Positions 1 through 9,300 of a stretch of DNA of 64,000 nt are shown one piece after another. The position numbers and the translations under genes were made by a program. The notes under the pieces are model-generated. The model worked only from the letters and a program-made list of their open reading frames with translations, was not told where the DNA came from and made no database searches. The stretch covers positions 419,557 through 483,556 of the forward strand of contig CAUYUJ010003570.1 of the NCBI GenBank assembly GCA_963575745.1, in the 5' to 3' direction. The DNA is from Prorocentrum cordatum (lineage: Eukaryota > Sar > Dinophyceae > Prorocentrales > Prorocentraceae). Numbering within the stretch: the stretch's first letter is position 1; each line of letters starts with the position of its first letter.

Positions 1-645
1 TGGTGCGTGGTGGTGGTGCGTGGTGGTGCGTGGTGGTGCGTGGTGGTCATGCGTGGTGGTGCGTGGTGGTCATGCGTGGTGGTGCGTGGTGGTCATGCGT
101 GGTGGTCTTACTTGGTGGTCCGTGGTGGGGCACGTGGTGGGGTACGTGGTGGTACGTGGTGGCACGTGGTGGTCATACGTGGTGGTGCGTGGCGGTGGTG
201 CGGTGTGGCACGTGGTGGTGGTACGTGGTGGTGCGTGGTGGTGCGTGGTGGTCATGCGTGGTTGTGCCTGGTGGTGCGTGGTGGTCATGCGTGGTGATAC
301 GTGCCGGTGGTGCGTGGTGGTGGTGCGTGGTGGTGGTGCGTGGTGGCACGTGGTGGCCATACGTGGTGGTGCGTTTCTGGCGCGTGGTGGTAGTGCGTAG
401 TGGTGCGTGGTGGTCATGCGTGGTGGTACGTGGTGGCCATGCGTGGTGGTGCGTGGTGGTCATGCGTGGTGGCACGTGGTGGTGGTATGTGGTGGTCATA
501 CGTGGTGGTGCGTGGTGGTCATACGTGGTGGTGCGTGGTGGCCATGCGCGGTGGCGCGTGGTGGTGGAACGTGGTGGTGGTGCGTGGTGGTCATACGTGG
601 TGGTGCACGGTGGTACTTGGTGGTGCGTGGTGGTGGTACCGGCGT
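1..645. repeat. GTGGTGGT(C/G) minisatellite
   Basis: This is a degenerate tandem array of a 9-10 bp unit (CGTGGTGGT plus CAT, G or A variants) that covers the left edge of the window and is probably cut by it. The top strand is G/T-rich and the bottom strand is CCACCA-rich. Long open frames in several phases encode only GG/WW/VV/R or HH/TT/PP strings, which is what such a repeat gives by chance, so I do not call a gene. The G-rich strand could form G-quadruplexes (inference). Confidence 0.9.
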
Positions 646-699
646 CCCACCCCCATCCACCGCCGTCTCACCCACTAGCCGCCGTCTGTTCTCGCTCAG
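646..699. repeat. CCGTC-type pyrimidine tract ending in TCTCGCTCAGGCGG
   Basis: Short stretch with CCGCCGTCTCACCCACTAG-like words that ends in TCTCGCTCAGGCGG. The same ending recurs near 1424, 2548 and 3209, always just before a GTATGG tract, so it marks the junction of a larger repeating unit. Confidence 0.7.
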
Positions 700-868
700 G
701 CGGTGTGTGTGTGTGTATGATAGGATATGGCATGACACAGTGGGATGATGGGATTTTGTATGGTAGGTAGGGTGTGGCATGATGTGGTAAGGTATGGCAT
801 GGATGGGTAGGTATGGTGTGGTATGGTATTGCGTGGTATGTATGGTATGGTTGGTGCAATGAGTACCT
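700..868. repeat. GTATGG/GGTATGGTA tract, copy 1
   Basis: Degenerate tandem GGTATG words (top strand T/G/A-rich) of about 170 bp. It is followed by a short purine stretch (GAAAAAAAAGGAAGGAGGG) and then by the satellite monomers. Three further copies lie at 1436-1608, 2563-2722 and 3222-3385. Confidence 0.8.
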
Positions 869-899
869 TGGAAAAAAAAGGAAGGAGGGAGTAGGGGAC

Positions 900-1245
900 A
901 ACTTCCGAGCACGGGACAGCATGCGATTTCCCCAGATCTTTCGGGCTCGATTTTCGGGCCCGATGAGTGTTCGCTGCCGCCCACCCTCGGAAGGATGAGA
1001 TCCCCCCAAATCCTTCGGGCTCGATTTTCAGGCCCGATTGGTTTTCGCTGCCGCCGACCCTTCGAAAGCGATTTCGGAACGCAAAAAACAACACATTCTC
1101 CCAGATCAGTCGGGCTCGATTTTCAGGCCCGATGGGTTTTCGCTGCTGCCCACCATCCGAAACCGAATTCTGGGCACGTGAAAGCTTGAAACTCCCCCAA
1201 TGTGTTCGGGCTCGATTTTCAGGCCCGATGGGTTTTCGCTGCCGT
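900..1245. repeat. CGATTTTCAG satellite, block 1
   Basis: Four to five monomers share a core of about 53 bp with the potential stem CGGGC TCGATTTTCAG GCCCG followed by a TTTTCGCTGCCGCC stretch and CCCTCCGAA. The 20-45 bp between cores come in three kinds: A (GGATGAGATCCCCCC), B (AGCGATTTCGGAACGC) and C (ACCGAATTCTGGGCACGTG). The block runs directly into a CCGTCGCCGTCGCC tract. Confidence 0.9.
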
Positions 1246-1425
1246 CGCCGTCGCCGTCGCCGCCACCCTCAATCCCCGTCGCCCCACCGTCGTCTCATCG
1301 TCTCACTCACCCAACCGCCGTCGTCTCACCCCCTAACCACCGTCGTCTCACCGCCCAACCACCTTCGTCCCACTATCGTCTCACCCCCCACCCACCGCCG
1401 TCTCACCCCCTAGCCACCGTCTGCC
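1240..1425. repeat. CCGTCGTCTCACC minisatellite, copy 1
   Basis: Starts with CCGTCGCCGTCGCC trinucleotide repeats and continues as degenerate 12-15 bp CCGTCGTCTCACCC units. It ends in CTCGCTCAGG just before the next GTATGG tract. A second copy lies at 3065-3210. Confidence 0.8.
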
Positions 1426-1435
1426 CTCGCTCAGG

Positions 1436-1608
1436 CATTATGTAAGTGTATGGTAGGATATGGTATGGTACTGTGGGGTGGTGAAGTTTTGTGTGGTAGG
1501 TATGGTTTGGCATGAGATGGTAAGGTATGGATTGGAGGGATGGGTGCGGTGTGGTATGGTATTGCGTGGTGTGTATGAATGTATGGCATGGCTGGTACGA
1601 TGAGTACC
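1436..1608. repeat. GTATGG tract, copy 2
   Basis: Repeat of the tract at 700-868, followed by the same AGTACCTTGGAAAAAAAG sequence and by a single truncated satellite monomer. Confidence 0.8.
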
Positions 1609-1624
1609 TTGGAAAAAAAGGGGG

Positions 1625-1725
1625 GAAGGAACAAATTCCGAGCACGGGACAGCATGCGATTTCCCCAGATCTTTCGGTCTCGATTTTCGGGCCCGACGAG
1701 TGTTCGCTGCCGCCCACCCTCGAGG
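1625..1725. repeat. CGATTTTC satellite, truncated block 2
   Basis: About one monomer (TCGATTTTCGGGCCCGA, TTCGCTGCCGCCCACCCTC) that breaks off after CCCTCGAG into the unrelated AAGGATTCTTAAGGATCC region (1725-1800). In the other three superunits the array continues here, so the block looks interrupted. Confidence 0.8.
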
Positions 1726-1804
1726 GGGCCCTAAGGATTCTTAAGGATCCTTAGGAACCCAGGGGGGTCTTCGGAGCCCTTAGGAATTCTTGAGAATCCT
1801 CCCG

Positions 1805-2550
1805 CTCAGGCGGGGCCTCCCTGGAGGGGTGTGAAAAACACGAAACCATGTAAATAGCATGGGTTTCCGATACAATCCTCGCTCAGGCGGGTCCCCTGTG
1901 GAGGGGCAGGAAAGACACGAAACCATGTAAATGGCATGGGTTTCCGATACGGGAGGGGCACGAAACCATGTAAATGGTATGGGTTGCCGATATTGTCCTC
2001 GCTTAGGCGGGGGCCCCCCTGGACGAGTGGGGGGGGGCACGAAACCATGTAAATAGTATGGGTTTCCGGTGCTGTCCTCGCTCAGGCGGGGCATCCCTGG
2101 AGGGGTGGGAATGGCACGAAACCATGTGAATAGCATGAGTTTCCGATGCTGTCCTTGCTCAAGCGGGGCCTCCATGTAAGGACGGGAAACGCACGAAACC
2201 ATGTAAACAGTATAGGTGTCCGATATGGACGGTGCACGAAACCATGTAATTAACATGGGTGTCCGATACTGTCCTCGCCGAGGCGGGGCCTCCCTGGAGG
2301 GGTGGGAATGGCACGAAACAGTGTAAATAGCATGGATTTCCGATGTTGTCCTTGCGCTGGCGTGGCCTCCCTGGAAGGACGGGAAACGCACGAAACCATG
2401 TAAATAATTTAGGTGTCCGATATGGGCGGTGCACGGAACCATGTAAATAGCATGGGTGTCCGATGCTGTCCTCGCCGAGGCGGGGGCCTCCCTGGAAGGG
2501 GTGGGCGGGGCGCGAAACCATGTAGATAGTATGGGTTTCCGATGCTGTTC
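1805..2550. repeat. 77/43-bp alternating tandem repeat
   Basis: Tandem array anchored on CACGAAACCATGTAAATAG. Anchors fall at about 1839, 1916, 1959, 2038, 2115, 2192, 2235, 2312, 2389, 2432 and 2511, giving spacings of 77, 43, 79, 77, 77, 43, 77, 77, 43 and 79. The long unit includes CTCGCTCAGGCGG and CCTCCCTGGAGGGG, an imperfect inverted repeat. The short unit lacks this part. A minus-strand open frame across the array encodes a repeating peptide of the MVSC..HGF type. Varying unit lengths make it unlikely to be a protein. Confidence 0.9.
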
Positions 2551-2562
2551 TCGCTCAGGCGG

Positions 2563-2722
2563 TGTGTAAGTGTATGGTAGGACATGGCATCGTACGGTGG
2601 GATGGTGAGGTTTTGTGTGGCAGGTATGGTATGGCATGATATGGTAAGGTATGGTATGGAGGGGTATGTACGGTGCGGTATGGTATTGCATGGTATGTAT
2701 GGCACGGTTGGTATGATGAGCA
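2563..2722. repeat. GTATGG tract, copy 3
   Basis: Same tract as 700-868, entered directly from the last 77-bp unit through TCTCGCTCAGGCGG and followed by AGCACCTTGGAAAAAAGAGG. Confidence 0.8.
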
Positions 2723-2749
2723 CCTTGGAAAAAAGAGGGGGAAGGAACA

Positions 2750-3062
2750 AATTCCGAGCACGGGACAGCATGCGATTTCCCCAGATCTTTCGGGCTCGAT
2801 TTTCGGGCCCGATGAGTGTTCGCTGCCGCCCACCCTCCGAAGGATGAGATCCCCCCAAATCCTTCGGGCTCGATTTTCAAGCCCGATTGGTTTTCGCTGC
2901 CGCCGACCCTCCGAAGGCGAATTCGGAACGCAAAAAAACAACACATTCTCCCAGATCAGTCGGGCTCGATTTTCAGGCCCACCATCCGAAACCGAATTCT
3001 GGGCACGTGAAAGCTTGAAACTCCCCCAATGCGTTCGGGCTCGATTTTCAGGCCCGATGGGT
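2750..3062. repeat. CGATTTTCAG satellite, block 3
   Basis: Monomers in the order start-A-B-C, as in block 1. The B monomer is shortened just after its hairpin core (GGGTTTTCGCTGCTGCC missing near 2981). Confidence 0.9.
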
Positions 3063-3064
3063 TT

Positions 3065-3210
3065 TCGCTGCCGTCGCCGTCGCCGTCGCCGCCACCCTCA
3101 ACCCCCGTCGTCCCACCGTCGTCTCATCGTCTCATTAACCCAACCACCGTCGTCTCACCGTCCAACCACCTTCGCCCCACCGTCTCAACCCCTAGCCACC
3201 GCCTGTTCTC
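3065..3210. repeat. CCGTCGTCTCACC minisatellite, copy 2
   Basis: Second copy of the 1240-1425 tract, again ending in TTCTCGCTCAGGCGG. Confidence 0.8.
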
Positions 3211-3221
3211 GCTCAGGCGGC

Positions 3222-3385
3222 ATGTAAGTGTATGATAGGATATGGTATGGCACGGTGGGATGATGGGGTTTTGTATGGTAGGTATGGTATGGCATGCTAC
3301 GGTGAGGTATGGTATGGATGGGTAGGTATGGTGTGGTGTGGTATTGCATGGTATGTATGGTATGGTTGGCACGATGAGTACCCTG
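3222..3385. repeat. GTATGG tract, copy 4
   Basis: Fourth copy of the tract. It leads into the longest satellite array of the window. Confidence 0.8.
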
Positions 3386-3409
3386 GGGAAAAAAGGAAGG
3401 AGGGAGGAG

Positions 3410-5520
3410 GGAACAAATTCCGATCACGGGAAAGCATGCGATTTCCCCAAATCTTTCAGGCTCGACTTTCGGATCCGATGAGTGTTCGCTGCCGCCCACC
3501 CTCCGAAGGATGAGATCCCCCCAAATCCTTCGGGCTCGACTTTCAGGCCCGATGGGTTTTCGCTGCCGCCGACCCTCCGAAAGCGAGTTCTGGGCACGTG
3601 AAAGCTTGAAATCCCCCAGTGCATTCGGGCTCGATTTTCAGGCCCGATGGGTTTTCACTGCCGCCCACCCTCCGAAGGATGAGATCCCACCAAATCCTTC
3701 GGGCTCGATTTTCAGGCCCGATTGGTTTTCGCTGCCGCCGACCCTCCGAAAGCGATTTCGGAACGCAACAAAAACTACAAATTCTCCCAGATCAGTCGGG
3801 CTCGATTTTCAGGCCCGATGGGTTTTCGCTGCTGCCCACCCTCCGAAACCGAATTCTGGGCACGTGAAAGCTTGAAACTCCCCCAATGCATTCGGGCTCG
3901 ATTTTCAGGCCCGATGGGTTTTCGCTGCCGCCCACCCTCCGAAGGATGAGATCTCCCCAAATCCTTCGGGCTCGATTTTCAGGCCCGATTGGTTTTCGCT
4001 GCCGCCGACCCTCCGAAAGCGATTTCGGAATGCAAAAAACTACAAATTCTCCCAGATCAGTCGGGCTCGATTTTCAAGCCCGATGGGTTTTCGCTGCTGC
4101 CAACCCTCCGAAACCGAATTCAGGGCACGTGAAAGCTTGAAACTCCCCTAGTGCATTCGGGCTCGATTTTCAGGCCCGATGGGTTTTCGCTGCTGCCCAC
4201 CCTCCGAAACCGAATTCTGGGCACGTGAAAGCTTGGAACTCCCTTAATGCATTCGGGCTCGATTTTCAGGCCCGATGGGTTTTCGCTGCCGCCCACCCTC
4301 CGAAGAATGAGATCTCCCCAAATCCTTCGGGCTCGATTTTCAGGCCCGATTGGTGTTCGCTGCCGCCGACCCTCCGAAAGCGATTTCGGAACGCAAACAA
4401 CACACATTCTCCCAGATCAGTCGGGCTCGATTTTCAAGCCCGATGGGTTTTCGCTGCTGCCCACCCTCCGAAACGGAATTCTGGGCATGTGAAAGCTTGA
4501 AACTCTCCCAGTGCATTCGGGCTCGATTTTCAGGCCCGATGGGTTTTCGCTGCCGCCCACCCTCCGAAGGATGACATCCCCCCAAATCCTTCGGGCTCGA
4601 TTTTCAGGCCCGATTGGTTTTCGCTGCCGCCAACCCTCCGAAAGCGATTTCGGAATGCAAAAAAATACAAATTCTCCCAGATCAGTCGGGCTCGATTTTC
4701 AAGCCCGATGGGTTTTCGCTGCTGCCAACGCTCCGAAACCGAATTCCAGGCACGTGAAAGCTTGAAACTCCCCCAGTGCATTCGGGCTCGATTTTCAGGC
4801 CCGATGGGTTTTCGCTGCCGCCCACCCTCCGAAAGCGAATTCTGGGCACGTGAAAGCTTGAAACTCCCCCAATGCATTCGGGCCCGACTTTCAGGCCCGA
4901 TGGGTGTTCGCTGCCGCCCACCCTCCGAAGGATGAGATCCCCCCAAATCCTTCGGGCTCGATTTTCAGGCCCGATCGGTTTTCGCTGCCGCCGACCCTCT
5001 GAAAACGATTTCGGAACGCAAAAAACAACAAATTCTCCCAGATCAGCCAGGCTCGATTTTCAGGCCCAATGGGTTTCGCTGCCTGCCCACCCTGCCGAAA
5101 CGCCGAAACCGAATCTGGGAACGCAACTGAAAGCTTGAAACTCCCCCAATGCATTCGGGCTCGATTTTTCAGCCCGATAGGGTTTTCGCTGCGCCCACTC
5201 CTCCGAAGATGAAGATCTCCCCAAATCCTTCGGGGGGCTGGGCCGGGCGACCCGATGGTTTCGCTGCCGCCCGCCCTCCGAATAGCGATTTCGGAAACGC
5301 AGAAAAAAAAAAAACTACAAATTTCTCCCCAATGCATCGGGCTCGATTTTCCAGCCCGATGGTTGCTCCGCTCTAGCCCTGCCAGAACCCTCCGAAACCG
5401 AATTCCAGGCACGTGAAAGCTTGAAACTCCCCCAGTGCATTCGGGCTCGATTTTCAGGCCCGATGGGTTTTCGCTGCCGCCGACCCTCCGAAAGCGAACT
5501 CCGAACGCAAAAAAGAACAA
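3410..5520. repeat. 265-bp higher-order satellite array (A-B-C trimers)
   Basis: About 2.1 kb of tandem monomers in ordered trimers: A about 74 bp, B about 95 bp, C about 96 bp. The A start recurs at about 3936, 4296, 4561 and 4921. The spacing is 265 bp where one trimer intervenes and 360 bp where an extra C monomer is present. Each monomer has the hairpin-capable CGGGC...GCCCG core. The right end (5090-5400) is noisier, with single-base insertions and a CGGGGGGCTGGGCCGGGCG variant, which is typical of a decaying array edge. Short frames rich in SGSIFRPDGFSLPP are translations of the repeat. Confidence 0.92.
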
Positions 5521-5544
5521 AACGGCTGGCGCGACTGCGGCTTG

Positions 5545-5583
5545 CGACACAGATGCACACGCACACACACAAACACACACACA

Positions 5584-5616
<33 letters not shown>

Positions 5617-5636
5617 GCGCGCGCAAACACGCACCG
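5545..5636. repeat. (AC)n microsatellite
   Basis: CACACACA run with interruptions (AAACAC, CATACA) ending in CGCGCGCGC. It adjoins the last satellite monomer. Confidence 0.95.
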
Positions 5637-5639
5637 CGT

Positions 5640-6435
5640 TACTAGTAGCTTGTAAAAGTCCTGGAACGCATAGGGGCGGCGCGGGCCCGTCAGACCTACG
5701 CACAGAGAGGCGATCTCTTACTCCTACCCCTCCTCCTCACTCCTCCTGTCCCCCAGAGGAGCCATCGAAGGCCCAGCCGAACAAGAAAAGAACAAACCAA
5801 AACGTCGACCACCCGGCCTTGTAAGACCACGCCCGGCAAAAAAAATAATAACCAAAAGATGCCCAAAAATACCCAAAAAAATCATCCCCAGGCTATTTTT
5901 TGACTAGTTTTGTAGATTCCCCCTGTAGAGGGACACGCCCGACTTACAACTGCACCGATCGGGAGAGAGAGAGAGAGAGGGAGAGAGAGAGGGCCGCCCC
6001 CGACACCTCCTGGTCTGGGCTCTCCTGGGTGGGTCGGGCCGACCCCGCGGGGGTGGGGCGTGCGGTGTCGGGGATTCGTGCAGGTCTCGGAGGGCGCTCG
6101 CTCTTGCCGGTGCCCTGTCTGGGAGCAGGGTCTGGGCGGGCGCGAGAGGCTCCACGCGCTCGGCCGAGGGGGATCGCCTCCTCAGCGGGCCGCCTTCCTC
6201 TGAACAGGGGAGGATGCATCGACCTGGAACCGGCGATGCATCACGCCGATGTATCGGCGATGAGTCCAGAACAATGAATCCGAACCCTCCTGTGCGGGTT
6301 GGGGCTATCGGGCCCTTATCGGCGGTCAGTGCGCGACTGGCGGTCGATGCATTCCGCCCCCCTCATATGCCTGTCCCCCCCTGTCGTTGCCCCTGAATTC
6401 CTCCCTGCAGGGAAACGGGACCGCGGTGCAGCGCA
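5640..6435. other. GC-rich segment without recognised gene
   Basis: I see no convincing gene here. It contains a short (GA)n run at about 5962-5992 and a local cluster of GATGCATC/CGATGTATCGG words at about 6210-6270. Frames of 80-125 codons overlap on both strands and are low in complexity. Confidence 0.5.
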
Positions 6436-6439
6436 AGCG

Positions 6440-6722
6440 GTGCGGAGAGAAAGAGATAGAGAGAGAGAGAGAGAGAAAGCGAGACAGGCTGTCGGGGGGG
6501 AGGGAGGAAGGAGGAGGGAGGAGGAGAAGGAGAAGGATCAGGAGAAAGAGGAGGAGGAGGAGGAGGAGGATCAGGAGGAGGAGGAGGAGGATCAGGAGGA
6601 GGAGGATCAGGAGGAGGAGGAGGAGGAGGAGGGAGGAGGAGGGACGAGGAGAGAGGAGAGAGCGAAAGAGAGAGCGAGAGAGAGAGCGAGAGAGCGCGGG
6701 AGATCGGAGGGACAGAGCGGCT
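6440..6722. repeat. Polypurine tract (GGA/GAGA)n
   Basis: About 280 bp almost free of pyrimidines on the top strand: GAGAGA, then GGAGGAGGA with ATCAGGAGG interruptions, then GAGAGCGAGA. It encodes E/R/Q/D or P/S/L strings in all frames, none of which I treat as a gene. Confidence 0.92.
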
Positions 6723-6884
6723 GAGGCCCCCGCCGCTGGGGCTCACGGCGCGGCGTGCCGCGTGGGGGGGCAGGACCGGGCCTGCCTCTCGAGCCGCCGC
6801 GGCAAGCCGCGCACTTGCGGGCCCTGAGGTCGGGGGTTGCCAGAGGTGCCCGTGGCCCAGGGTGCCCCGAAGCTTTTCGATCCT
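6723..6884. other. Spacer between purine and pyrimidine tracts
   Basis: About 160 bp of mixed GC-rich sequence without a recognised feature. It would form the loop if the flanking tracts paired. Confidence 0.5.
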
Positions 6885-7295
6885 CCACCTCCTCATCCCT
6901 CCTCCTCATCCCTCCTCCTCCTCCTCCCTCCACCCTCCTCCTCCTCCTCCTCCTCTTCCTCCTCCTCCTCCTCCTCCACCTCCCTCCTCCTCCTCCTTCT
7001 CCTCCTCCTCCCCCTCCCTGCTCCCCCTCCTCCTTCCGCCTCCCCCCTCCTCCTCCTCCTCCCTCCTCCCCTCCCTCCTCCCTACTCCTACATCCTCTTT
7101 CATCCTCCTCCTCCGCCTCCCCCTCCGCCTCCTCCTCCTCCTCCCCTCTCCTCCCTCCTCCCTCCGCCTCCTCCTCCTCCTCCTCGTCCTCCTCCTCCTC
7201 CTCCTCCTCCTCCTCCCCCTCCTCCTCCTCCCCCTCCCTCCTCCTCCTACATCCTACATCCTCTTCCTCCTCCTCTTCCTCCTCCTCCTCCTGGA
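6885..7295. repeat. Polypyrimidine tract (CCT)n
   Basis: About 410 bp of CCTCCTCCT with CCCTCC, CTACATCCT and CTTCCT interruptions, on the strand opposite in composition to 6440-6722. Frames of 164-182 codons here are poly-Ser, Leu and Pro strings that follow from the repeat. Confidence 0.92.
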
Positions 7296-8035
7296 CCTGG
7301 TGAGGGGTGCTCTGAAGGCCATCGGGGCCTCCTCGGAAACCCTGGGAGCACCTTGAGCCAGGGGCACTTCTAGCAACACCCTACCGAGAACCGATGATTG
7401 AGGATCGGAGATCCGGGATCGCGGATCGCGGCTCGAGGCTTTTGATGTGTTTTCGCCCTTTGGGCGCCGCCGATGTCCTCTAGAGGCCCTGGGGGGGCCT
7501 CCGACCTGGCTCAGAAGGCCGCCGTCCTCGGCTTTGAGCTCAGATCGACGCTTTTGACGCGTTTGTCCGCCATGGGCATCCGAGAGCCTCCGAAAGCCTC
7601 AGAGACTTCCGGGGACCTCTGGAGGCCTCGGAGGACGTCGGGGAACTTCACCATGTGCACCCCCGGCTCCCTTATCCACGCAGGCACCGCCAACCCCCTC
7701 CCACCACCGCCACCACATCACACCGCGACCGCCGCCACCGCGCACCTCCATACACGACTACGCGTCCCAGCGAAGGACACATGCAGCAAGAGTGGTAGAC
7801 AGGAGGTCAGAGGTAGCAAATGCTGAGATGAATTCGCCAACCCCGGCTTGCTGAGACGAGCACGACAACCTCGGCGCCCTCCAAGCATCCACATCCACCA
7901 ACACGTGGTCTGCCAAAGTGCCCCAGATACTCCAACACGCCAGCGGGGCCTCGAGAACACCCTAGTGGCCCCCAACACGCCACAAGAAGGCTTCAACAAG
8001 GTCAGCATGGTTAAGTTGTCAAAGATGTGTACAGC
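7296..8035. other. No recognised gene
   Basis: Mixed sequence. 7395-7440 holds a cluster of GGATC and CGGATC words, and 7690-7760 is CCACCGCC-rich. The longest frame (7473-7826, plus, 117 codons) has no feature I recognise. Confidence 0.4.
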
Positions 8036-9300
8036 TACTAAAATCTATGATACAAGTTAATATAATATGATGTACTATACTATAATGGTGAAATGCAAAA
8101 AAAACTAAACGAAGTACATAATGCAAAACTGTAGGATTCAAAATTGAAATATGATATAGTAAACAACCGTATAACTATCTATTAATACATATGATACGGT
8201 TTATACTTGTGTTAAAATGATGTAAAGAAAAGTGTACAATGTCATGAATACGGTCTTACATAAACTATCATATCATATTATGACATCATACAGTGTACAA
8301 TGAGATAATAGTTAGTGATATATGATATCTATATTATATCACAAAGACATAACAAAAGGTGATCGAAAACGATTATATAGAACGGTACAATATAACATAA
8401 TACAACATAACAAAATATACCAGAATGCCGTATAATAGCATCGAACATACTATATCATGATACCATATGATATATTTTACTACAACATACAAACTATTGT
8501 ATGACAAAACCTAATGTAATACAGTATGATATACGAATGACTAGTTTAGTATACTAAACGACAATACCATATGTTATAATATGATGTGATGTAATGTGAT
8601 CTGATGTGATGTAGGATAACATGAAAAATATGTAAATATATTGTGATATGAGTTATACCATATTAATATGATATGACATGAAAAATCACGAAGTGAACAA
8701 TAAAATGTAATACATCAAAATAAACAACGCTATGATATAATACATCATATGAAATTATGTACAATATAATACGAGAAAAAAGGCTACAATTGAAAATGTT
8801 GTGATATGACACAATGTGATATAATATACAATGACAGAATAAACTATAACATAATACAATGACTTATAGTACAATGTAAAACAATGTGATTTCATATGAT
8901 ATGATATAATGTGATATATGTGTATACAATGTAAGATGATGTGTGATAGCGTGCAATGCACTACAGTACAATATAATAAACTAAACCTATAACATGAGAT
9001 GACAAAATATATGATACCACGTTATAACTACAATGTGATATGCTATATTAAATTAGAACATACCGTGATATAACAAACAATATGGTAGAAGACAATGTGA
9101 TAAAATATACTACAATACACTGTTATAGAACATACTATAGCATGGCATATGATAAGATGATATACTCTATTATATTACACTACAAAACCATATCATATAG
9201 CGTAACACAATACAACAAGATCATACAATATACTACAATCAAATACATATATATATATATACACATACATACCTATACATATATGTGTATATTGACCTTC
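8036..9300. repeat. AT-rich island of degenerate ATATGATAT words
   Basis: About 1.26 kb with a sharp change of composition from GC-rich flanks. It is made of degenerate TATGATAT, ACAATGTGATAT and ATAATAC words with very few G/C dinucleotides and ends in a (TA)n/(CATA)n run at 9243-9290. No frame longer than about 107 codons exists, and none looks like a protein. It could be a decayed satellite or a piece of AT-rich organellar DNA. Nothing I can read decides between them. Confidence 0.75.

Noticed and set aside
3-770. Frames of 90-255 codons in the GGTGGT array
   Set aside because: Pure G/V/W/R strings that follow from the repeat, on both strands.
1780-2946. 388-codon minus-strand frame
   Set aside because: Crosses two unrelated repeat families (77/43-bp and the CGATTTTCAG satellite), and the peptide repeats with irregular unit lengths.
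3410-5520. Possible CRISPR-like array (repeats with variable spacers)
   Set aside because: The between-core segments are of only three kinds in fixed order, and the core is long and variable. No cas genes are present. It is a higher-order satellite.
6363-7373. Glu/Arg-rich and Ser/Pro/Leu-rich frames
   Set aside because: Products of purine and pyrimidine tracts, present in several frames at once.
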